This document shows positions 1 to 4,932 of a stretch of 6,797 nucleotides of DNA, in pieces. A model generated the notes under the pieces. The model searched no databases. It saw nothing but the letters and a program-made list of their open reading frames with translations, and had not been told where the DNA came from. The DNA is from Verrucomicrobiia bacterium (GTDB lineage: Bacteria; Verrucomicrobiota; Verrucomicrobiae; Limisphaerales; JAKPVM01): positions 43,881 to 50,677 of the forward strand of contig JAOADO010000006.1 in NCBI GenBank assembly GCA_026417275.1, read 5' to 3'. The position numbers and the translations under genes are program-made. Positions within the stretch are counted from its first letter, which is position 1. Every line of letters starts with the position of its first letter.

Positions 1-1040
1 CCTGCCATTAGAATAACCAGGTTCGAGCCGCCGTAGCTTATAAATGGCAGTGGAAGTCCTTTGTTGGGTATTACAGCTGTGACTACTGCGATGTTGATGA
101 AGGCTTGCATCCCGATAAGTGTTGTAATGCCGGCAGCTATTAATAAACCGAAGATATCGTTTGCTCGCCAGGCGATTACACCTCCTAAAAACACCATGAT
201 AGTGTAGAGCAGGACAATGAGTAGTGTTGCTCTGAGTCCAAGTTCTTCGCCAATAACGGCGAGGATAAAGTCTGTGTGATGTTCTGGCATGAATCCAAGT
301 TTTTGACGGGAATCTCCGAGGCCGCGTCCGGACCAGCCGCCGGCGCCAAGCGCAATTTTGCCCTGTTCATTCTGCCAGGCAAGGGTTTCTGCGTATTTTT
401 CCGGATACATAAAGGCGAGCAATCTGGCACGGCGATTTTCATTTTCCCATATTGCAGCGGCAAAAAGGGATGCGCTGACAATGCAGATGAGGAACAGGTA
501 GATTAGTCTTGTGCCGCCTATAGTGAGGATGGTCAGGGACACAATTCCAAGGAGTAGTGTTCCGCCGTAGTCTTTGCCAACCATAATCAGTCCTGCCATG
601 AACCCTATGATGAGCGACGGAATCACTATGCCTGGAATGAATTTTTTCATAAAACGCGCGTTGTATTCGCAGTAAAAGGCTAATGCGAGGATGGTGACGA
701 GTTTGGCAAATTCAGATGGTTGAAGTCTGAATCCGCCAATGTTAATCCATCGGCGCGTTTCTTTGATTTTCATTCCAATTCCTGGAATTAGAACTGCAAT
801 TAGTAGCAACGCCGCAACAGCGCACAGTGTGATGATGATTTTTTTTGATTTGAGACGGCGATAATCCACAACGGCGCAGAGGATAAGCGCAATGAATCCG
901 ATGCCAGTCCATCGTAGTTGCATATCAAAATAGATGGCGCCACCTTTTGCTATGCTTGCGCTTGAGAGCATAACCATGCCAAGCCCGAGCAATATAGATA
1001 CGCAAAAGATTAGCAGAGCGCTGACGAGCCGATTATTCAT
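1..1040 (-). CDS. ftsW: FtsW, septal peptidoglycan glycosyltransferase (SEDS family), C-terminus cut by window edge
   Basis: FtsW is the SEDS-family polymerase that, with its partner penicillin-binding protein FtsI, builds glycan strands from lipid II at the division septum; it is a polytopic inner-membrane protein. My translation gives 346 residues before the left edge, so only about the last 30-50 are missing. Visible family blocks are RRWINIGGFRLQPSEFAKL (96-114), GLGDSRQKLGFMPEHHTDF (240-258), AVIGEELGL (261-269), and INIAVVTAVIPNKGLPLPF (315-333) followed by ISYGGSN (334-340). Asp257 in HHTDF matches the catalytic Asp position of SEDS polymerases. Many hydrophobic segments are present, starting at residues 7-30. 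The dcw location and the GLGDSRQKLGF block favour FtsW over RodA. The start is ATG at 1040-1038: an in-frame TGA lies only 6 bases upstream (1049-1047), so no longer form is possible. There is no clear Shine-Dalgarno site. The usual QPDxGT-like segment reads GKDYGGT (155-161). Confidence 0.95.
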   Translation of the reverse strand, partial: MNNRLVSALLIFCVSILLGLGMVMLSSASIAKGGAIYFDMQLRWTGIGFIALILCAVVDYRRLKSKKIIITLCAVAALLLIAVLIPGIGMKIKETRRWINIGGFRLQPSEFAKLVTILALAFYCEYNARFMKKFIPGIVIPSLIIGFMAGLIMVGKDYGGTLLLGIVSLTILTIGGTRLIYLFLICIVSASLFAAAIWENENRRARLLAFMYPEKYAETLAWQNEQGKIALGAGGWSGRGLGDSRQKLGFMPEHHTDFILAVIGEELGLRATLLIVLLYTIMVFLGGVIAWRANDIFGLLIAAGITTLIGMQAFINIAVVTAVIPNKGLPLPFISYGGSNLVILMA

Positions 1041-1115
1041 TGTGCTTCATTCATGGCTACTATTGCCCGCAAATTTTTGTTTCTGAAAATCCCCACTATA
1101 GGCGATTGATTCTAA
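1041..1115 (-). other. Intergenic gap between the LysM gene and ftsW
   Basis: This is 75 bases without a gene. I see no convincing promoter pair, terminator or Shine-Dalgarno sequence. It contains a five-codon ORF (ATG at 1054, reading MNEAQ) whose TGA at 1039-1037 overlaps the ftsW ATG in an ATGA arrangement. That could couple translation into ftsW, but so short an ORF can easily arise by chance. Confidence 0.5.
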
Positions 1116-2009
1116 TTATACATTTGCCGGCGGCGGTTTCGGCAATGAGTTGTCAATGGTGTTTTCATTTGCCGGTGTCTTTGGAGTCGGGGATGATGGA
1201 GATTGGTTTTTGACAGGGATTTTGAGTTTCTGACCAACATTTATTTTTTCGGTGCTAAGGTTGTTTGCGGCTTTCAATTCGCGAACCGTTACACCGTGTG
1301 TCTTTGAAATTTTAGTCAGGTTATCGCCGGGTTTTACAATATAGACTTTGGCGTCGGATGTTGAGACTGACGCAGTTTTTGTTGATGATTGTGTGGTTTT
1401 GGTTTTTTCTGTGGTTGTTGGGGCTGAAGTTGTTGCCGCGACCGATGGAGTGGTTGTGTCTGATTTTTCAGGGACTTTAATGACCTGTCCGATTTGGAGT
1501 CTGCGCGGGTTGACGTTTGGGTTGGCTTTTACTATGGCGTCAACGGAAACGCCGTATTTCTTTGCAATGGTGGCGAATGATTCACCGCTTTCGATTTTGT
1601 GTTCGATGAGTCCGCCGGTTCCAGACAATGTTGGAGTTGTGAGTGTCGGTTGTGTTTGGAGCACAGGGGGTGGAGTGAGTGTGGAGTTAGCAACTGTTGT
1701 TGGTTGAATAGGTTGTGTTGTAGTGGTGGTTGCTGGTGGCGTCGACCCTACCGTAGGAGGCTGTGTGGGCGGAACCGTTGCTGTTGCATCCACTATTGGA
1801 GGATTGCTGAAAGTTATGGATGGCAGGTTTGTTACGATTGAGTTGTCTGCCACATTTGCGGATGGTTTGTCTTTGCATCCCTGCAGGAGCAGAGCGCCCA
1901 GTAATATCACATGTACCCCGAGTATTGCTAATACCGGGATGAGGATATTCGATTTTGACTTTGTTTGTTGCTCCATTGGAGCGCCGTTCATCATATTTTG
2001 CGAGTTCAT
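1116..2009 (-). CDS. Membrane-anchored or lipoprotein peptidoglycan-binding protein with two LysM domains
   Basis: LysM domains bind N-acetylglucosamine-containing glycans such as peptidoglycan. The 297-residue product begins with a polar stretch and then a hydrophobic segment (about 21-43). This ends at LLQGC, with Cys45 as a possible lipidation site; Gln just before Gly is unusual for a lipobox, so a plain transmembrane anchor is also possible. A Pro/Thr-rich linker (about 60-132) leads to LysM 1 (about 135-181, with SGESFATIAKKYGVS and LQIGQVIKVP). A second Thr/Ser-rich linker (183-219) leads to LysM 2 (about 222-266, with VKPGDNLTKISKTHGVT and INVGQKLKIP). The tail is Pro-rich. No catalytic domain is visible, so a binding or scaffold role outside the membrane is inferred. 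The position between murD and ftsW suggests a link to septal wall synthesis. The start ATG at 2009 has no good Shine-Dalgarno; ATG at 1976 (residue 12) would keep the hydrophobic segment and is a possible alternative. Confidence 0.9.
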   Translation of the reverse strand: MNSQNMMNGAPMEQQTKSKSNILIPVLAILGVHVILLGALLLQGCKDKPSANVADNSIVTNLPSITFSNPPIVDATATVPPTQPPTVGSTPPATTTTTQPIQPTTVANSTLTPPPVLQTQPTLTTPTLSGTGGLIEHKIESGESFATIAKKYGVSVDAIVKANPNVNPRRLQIGQVIKVPEKSDTTTPSVAATTSAPTTTEKTKTTQSSTKTASVSTSDAKVYIVKPGDNLTKISKTHGVTVRELKAANNLSTEKINVGQKLKIPVKNQSPSSPTPKTPANENTIDNSLPKPPPANV

Positions 2010-2051
2010 GGCATTTATTACTGTCTTTTTTGTTTTTTATTTATTTTTTGT

Positions 2052-2079
2052 ATCCGAACGCAACGTTTTTGCGCCGGAT
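2052..2079. repeat. Imperfect inverted repeat in the LysM gene leader
   Basis: The left arm is ATCCG plus CGCAA (2052-2056 and 2059-2063). The right arm is TTGCG plus CGGAT (2069-2073 and 2075-2079). The arms enclose a five-base loop, with an AA/C internal bulge, giving ten base pairs in two blocks. In the RNA reading toward the LysM gene this forms a hairpin about 40 bases before the start codon. There is no T-run after it on that strand, so it is not a simple terminator for the operon. Its right arm CGGAT is shared with the neighbouring hairpin. Confidence 0.45.
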
Positions 2080-2094
2080 TAAAATCCGTTTTTT
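2075..2094 (+). terminator. Weak intrinsic-terminator-like hairpin with T-run, plus strand
   Basis: On the plus strand CGGAT (2075-2079), a TAAA loop and ATCCG (2084-2088) are followed directly by six T (2089-2094). This has the form of a rho-independent terminator, but the stem is only five pairs. It points against all genes in the window, so it could only stop antisense transcription. In the operon direction the same hairpin is preceded by an A-run and not followed by T, so it would not terminate there. Confidence 0.3.
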
Positions 2095-2106
2095 CAAATC
2101 AAACTC

Positions 2107-2122
2107 CAAATTTAAAAATTTG
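2107..2122. repeat. AT-rich inverted repeat over the murD stop codon
   Basis: CAAATTT (2107-2113) and AAATTTG (2116-2122) are perfect inverted arms with two bases between them. The murD TAA stop (2114-2112) lies in the centre. The stem would be weak in RNA because it is nearly all A-T, and no T-run follows in the operon direction. Confidence 0.35.
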
Positions 2123-3557
2123 CAACAACATTATGTTGTGTCTTATCTTGTTTAGTACACAATATGTTGTTATTCAGTAACTTTTTTACTTCATTTTTAA
2201 ATATTTCGCCTCTATGTTGGTAGTTGTTGAACTGGTCAAAGCTTGAGCAGGCAGGCGAAAGTAGTACAATATCGCCTGGCTGTGCTTCTTTTGCCGCCAT
2301 AAGTACTGCATTTTCAATGGTTTGCGCGATTTCACATTTTGTAAAATTTTCCCAGCTCTTTTTTATTTTTTCGGCAGTTTCGCCGATGAGGAACGCGCGT
2401 TTGACTCTTTCTTTTAGCAGTGGCTGTATTTCGTCGAAATTGAATCCTTTGTCTTTACCGCCGGCAATTAACAATATGTTGTGTTTTCTGTGTTGTGGGT
2501 ATCCAAAGGATAGTATTGCTTTTATAACCGCATCCACGTTTGTTGCTTTGGAATCGTTTATGAATTTAATGTCGTTGATTTCGGCGACTAATTCGCATCT
2601 GTGTGGAGCTGGTGAGTATGCGCCGAGGGATGAAATTATGGTGTTGATAGGGATGTTAGATATTCTGCCGGAGATTATTGCCGCCATCAGGTTTTCGGCG
2701 TTGTGAACGCCTTTTAGTTTGAAAGAGTCGAGGCAGATTTTAAGTGGACCGATTGTATCTGAGCGGGATATTATTGTGTTGGTGGTAGAATCAAGGTATA
2801 CATCGGAGGAGGAGTCTGAGTAACTATAAGTAATTATTTTTGAAGGTATTTTGATTTTGTAGTTATGTAGTTGGTTAAGAGCGTCTTTCTGGATTACGGC
2901 AAAGTTGTTGTGGTTCTGGTTTTCAAATGCTTTGGCTTTGGTAATGGCATATTCTTCGATTGATTTGTATCGGTCGAAGTGGTCTGGTGTTATGTTGGTT
3001 AGAATAGCGATGTGTGGTTTAAAATTCTTTATTGTTTCTAGTTGAAAGGAGCTTATTTCGAGGCTAAGGAAGTCGTAATTGGCTTCGTCGAGGATTATTT
3101 GGCAGAGCGGCAATCCGATATTGCCGCATGCGATTGATGAGTAGCCAGCGTCTTTGAACAGTTTTTCTATGAGTTCGGTTGTTGTTGTTTTGCCATTTGT
3201 GCCGGTGATGGCAATGATTTTTGATTTGTTTAAGAAGTTGAATCCGAGTTCGATTTCTCCAATGACTGGAATTTTGTTGGAGATTAAGTCTTTAACGAAA
3301 CCGGTGTGGGTTGGTACGCCCGGGCTTACGACTGCGAGGTCAAATTTTTGTGGCTGTGGATATGTTCCGAGGAGAATTTTAATGTTTGATTCCTTAAGTT
3401 TGGCGGCAATTTTCTGGAGGGCAGGGGTGTCGGATGAGTCTGTGGCGGTTACTGTGGCGCCGAGTTTTGAAAGGAGTTGCGCCGCGGCGATGCCGCTTTT
3501 GCCCAGCCCGATTACGAGCGCATTTTTGCCGTTAAGATTTTTTAACAGATTGTCCAT
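2112..3557 (-). CDS. murD: MurD, UDP-N-acetylmuramoyl-L-alanine:D-glutamate ligase
   Basis: MurD is a cytoplasmic ATP-dependent Mur ligase that adds D-glutamate to UDP-MurNAc-L-Ala. The 481-residue product has a Rossmann-like N-terminal domain (GLGKSGIAAAQLL, 17-29; SPGVP, 78-82). The ATP-binding P-loop is GTNGKTTTT (119-127), followed by CGNIGLPL (144-151) and TNITPDHFDRY (187-197). Lys207 in KAKAFE matches the carbamylated Lys of the family. The C-terminal domain has HRCELV (319-324), NDSKATN (334-340), AGGKDKGFNF (365-374) and LSPACSSFDQF (433-443). Length is slightly above the usual 440-460, owing to about 17-20 low-complexity residues after the normal family end. The ATG at 3557 directly follows the mraY stop (TAAATG, no gap) with no Shine-Dalgarno, so translation is probably coupled to mraY. 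Confidence 0.97.
   Translation of the reverse strand: MDNLLKNLNGKNALVIGLGKSGIAAAQLLSKLGATVTATDSSDTPALQKIAAKLKESNIKILLGTYPQPQKFDLAVVSPGVPTHTGFVKDLISNKIPVIGEIELGFNFLNKSKIIAITGTNGKTTTTELIEKLFKDAGYSSIACGNIGLPLCQIILDEANYDFLSLEISSFQLETIKNFKPHIAILTNITPDHFDRYKSIEEYAITKAKAFENQNHNNFAVIQKDALNQLHNYKIKIPSKIITYSYSDSSSDVYLDSTTNTIISRSDTIGPLKICLDSFKLKGVHNAENLMAAIISGRISNIPINTIISSLGAYSPAPHRCELVAEINDIKFINDSKATNVDAVIKAILSFGYPQHRKHNILLIAGGKDKGFNFDEIQPLLKERVKRAFLIGETAEKIKKSWENFTKCEIAQTIENAVLMAAKEAQPGDIVLLSPACSSFDQFNNYQHRGEIFKNEVKKLLNNNILCTKQDKTQHNVVANF
2125..2170. repeat. Cluster of ACAACAT-type palindromes at the murD 3' end
   Basis: ACAACA-TTA-TGTTGT (2125-2139) is a perfect palindrome with a three-base loop. 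A near copy of its right half, ACAATATGTTGT, follows at 2159-2170. TTGTGT (2136-2141) and ACACAA (2157-2162) can also pair. The cluster lies inside the non-conserved C-terminal tail of MurD and so is probably free of strong coding constraint. It may influence mRNA stability, or it may be chance in AT-rich sequence. Confidence 0.3.
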
Positions 3558-4718
3558 TTATCGTATTTTTAAAGTTGATAGAGCCATTACCGCGAATAAG
3601 ACGCAGATAATGTAAAAGCGTGTAACGATTTGCGATTCTTTCCAGCCCAGTTGTTGGAAGTGGTGGTGAATTGGCGCCATTTTAAAGACGCGTCTGCCTG
3701 CGCCGTATTTTAGTTTTGTGTATTTGAACCAGCTGCGCTGGATTATGACAGAGAGCGCTTCGATTAGAAAAATTCCACCTGCGATTGGCAGGACAAGCGG
3801 TTGATGGATGAGGACGGCCACCATGCCGAGTACGCCGCCGAGGGCAAGGGAGCCTGTGTCGCCCATAAAAACCATTGCTGGATGGCAGTTGAACCATAGG
3901 AAGCCGAGACCAGCGCCAATCATAGCCGAGCAGAAAACTGTTAATTCGCCGGCACCGGGGACGTATGGAACTTGAAGATATTTTGCGAAAACAGCGTTGC
4001 CAGCCACGTATGTGAGGACTACGAAGACGAAGGTGACAATGACCATGCAACCGATGGCGAGTCCGTCCATGCCGTCTGTAAGGTTGACGGCGTTTGATGT
4101 GCCTACGATGGCGAATGTGGTGATGATGATTCCTACGATGGCGCCTGTTGAACCGACAAGAATCGGGTCTTTTACGAATGGTAGCATTACTTCGCTGATT
4201 AGTTTGTGTGTGTCGTCGTTCCAGAGGAGGTAACATGCGGCGAAGGCGGTTAGAGCGCCCTGGACGTAGAGTTTTATGAAGCTTTTTACGCCTTCGGTGT
4301 TGCGGTATTTAAGTTTCATGAAATCGTCGATGAATCCGAGTATGCAGAGGACAACTATTGTGAATAGTGTGAGGATTACGATTTTAATCCATTGAGCCCA
4401 GATGAGGGTTGTGATGTCAATTACGACGACAATCATTAGACCGCCCATGGTAGGTGTGCCGTATTTTTCTGGTTTTTTGCGCGGGTCGATGTAGGTTTGT
4501 GAGGTGGGGTCAGATTCCTGGAATTCGTGTCTAATTTTTAGTTCTTTTAGCCATTGGATGACTCGTGGTCCATACCACCAGCTCAGGAAAAGGGCAGTGA
4601 CGGCGGCGCCTGCGCTTCTGAATGAGATATAACGGAACAGACGTAGCCATGAGAAGGCGCTTTCCCATTCTGTGCCTGCCACTTGTTCGTTTATATATTG
4701 CGCAAGGTAGTACAGCAT
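3558..4718 (-). CDS. mraY: MraY, phospho-N-acetylmuramoyl-pentapeptide transferase
   Basis: MraY transfers phospho-MurNAc-pentapeptide from its UDP carrier to undecaprenyl phosphate, making lipid I in the inner membrane. The product has 386 residues, somewhat longer than the common 320-360, with about ten hydrophobic segments. Family motifs in order are KYGTPTMGGL (85-94), GFIDDFMKL (128-136, with the Asp131-Asp132 pair), NAVNLTDGMDGLA (209-221), FMGDTGSLALGG (284-295, Asp287) and MAPIHHHF (347-354, the His triad). These are the Mg2+ and nucleotide site residues of the family. The extra length is mainly the N-terminal segment of about 35 residues before the first hydrophobic helix. The ATG at 4718 gives MLYYL, a beginning I associate with this family. 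No Shine-Dalgarno is seen. An in-frame TAG (4730-4728), the stop of the small upstream ORF, rules out a longer form. The stop codon abuts the murD ATG. Confidence 0.97.
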   Translation of the reverse strand: MLYYLAQYINEQVAGTEWESAFSWLRLFRYISFRSAGAAVTALFLSWWYGPRVIQWLKELKIRHEFQESDPTSQTYIDPRKKPEKYGTPTMGGLMIVVVIDITTLIWAQWIKIVILTLFTIVVLCILGFIDDFMKLKYRNTEGVKSFIKLYVQGALTAFAACYLLWNDDTHKLISEVMLPFVKDPILVGSTGAIVGIIITTFAIVGTSNAVNLTDGMDGLAIGCMVIVTFVFVVLTYVAGNAVFAKYLQVPYVPGAGELTVFCSAMIGAGLGFLWFNCHPAMVFMGDTGSLALGGVLGMVAVLIHQPLVLPIAGGIFLIEALSVIIQRSWFKYTKLKYGAGRRVFKMAPIHHHFQQLGWKESQIVTRFYIICVLFAVMALSTLKIR

Positions 4719-4727
4719 TAAATCAAA

Positions 4728-4922
4728 CTAATCATGTCTATGTTCGATACGGGCGCCGGAGTCAAAGCCAGCATGTTTGAGCATGTCCGGAGCAATGAAC
4801 TGATATATAAATTCAGGCAGAGCGAACTGATTTTTATGTTTTAATCGTTCGCTTTTGTCTGTTGCATTGTTAGTTGCAATCGTTTTATTTTTTAATGTTT
4901 CTTTTTTAAGACTTCGAGCCAT
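4728..4922 (-). CDS. Unrecognised 64-residue basic protein between murF and mraY
   Basis: I do not recognise this product. It fills the space between murF and mraY almost exactly: 8 bases after the murF stop and 9 before the mraY start. It has the best Shine-Dalgarno site in the window. The N-terminal half (1-31) is hydrophilic and Lys/Asn/Thr-rich. The C-terminal half contains FALPEFIYQFIAPDMLKHA (33-51), which looks like an amphipathic helix or a short docking motif. By my count there are 12 Lys/Arg against 8 Asp/Glu. No signal peptide, membrane helix or Cys is present, so a cytoplasmic location, perhaps at the membrane surface, is inferred. Its stop is in frame with mraY. It could be a real small protein of the cluster or a chance open stretch; packing and the Shine-Dalgarno favour a real gene. 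Confidence 0.6.
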   Translation of the reverse strand: MARSLKKETLKNKTIATNNATDKSERLKHKNQFALPEFIYQFIAPDMLKHAGFDSGARIEHRHD

Positions 4923-4928
4923 GTTAAG

Positions 4929-4932
4929 TCCT
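4929..4932 (-). promoter_or_regulatory. Shine-Dalgarno (AGGA) for the 64-residue ORF
   Basis: AGGA ends six bases before the ATG at 4922 and overlaps the murF TAG stop (4933-4931). It is the only well-placed Shine-Dalgarno I find ahead of any gene in this window. Because two of its bases belong to the stop codon, it may be partly fortuitous. Confidence 0.5.

Larger units (their letters stand above)
2010..2111. other. Largest intergenic gap, between murD and the LysM gene
   Basis: These 102 bases separate the murD stop from the LysM start and are the longest non-coding stretch in the window. On the transcribed strand the last 40 or so bases before the LysM ATG are very A-rich. Upstream of that lie two overlapping inverted repeats, listed separately. 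I do not see a convincing sigma70-type promoter: a TTGCGT-like hexamer at 2070-2065 has no good -10 partner at normal spacing. The gap could still hold a promoter or a processing site for the downstream LysM-ftsW part. Confidence 0.6.

Noticed and set aside
185..481. A 98-codon minus-strand frame in the ftsW region
   Set aside because: The real frame here is ftsW, which translates without interruption from 1040 to the edge with clear SEDS motifs.
1348..1707. A Val-rich 119-codon open frame on the plus strand opposite the LysM gene
   Set aside because: It is the complement of the Thr/Pro-rich linkers and LysM codons. The Val-rich content is an artefact of antisense Thr codons.
1970..1982. GCTCCA-T-TGGAGC palindrome around the alternative LysM ATG at 1976
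   Set aside because: It is short and lies in coding sequence, with a single central base. It could hide the internal ATG in a hairpin, but nothing else supports a function.
2038..2070. Possible promoter for the LysM gene (TTGCGT with a TAAATA-like -10)
   Set aside because: The spacing is about 21 bases, too long for a standard promoter, and A-rich sequence makes -10-like hexamers common here.
2471..2482. Exact 12-base repeat ACAATATGTTGT shared with 2159-2170
   Set aside because: About one exact 12-base repeat is expected by chance in a window of this length, and this copy is within normal murD coding sequence.
2224..2706. A 160-codon open frame on the plus strand opposite murD
   Set aside because: It lies wholly inside murD, which has strong family motifs. 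Its product shows no recognisable domain, and the frame is open because of the skewed base composition.
3682..4236. A 184-codon minus-strand frame inside mraY, rich in Arg and His
   Set aside because: It is an out-of-frame reading of mraY with an unnatural composition and no independent start signal.
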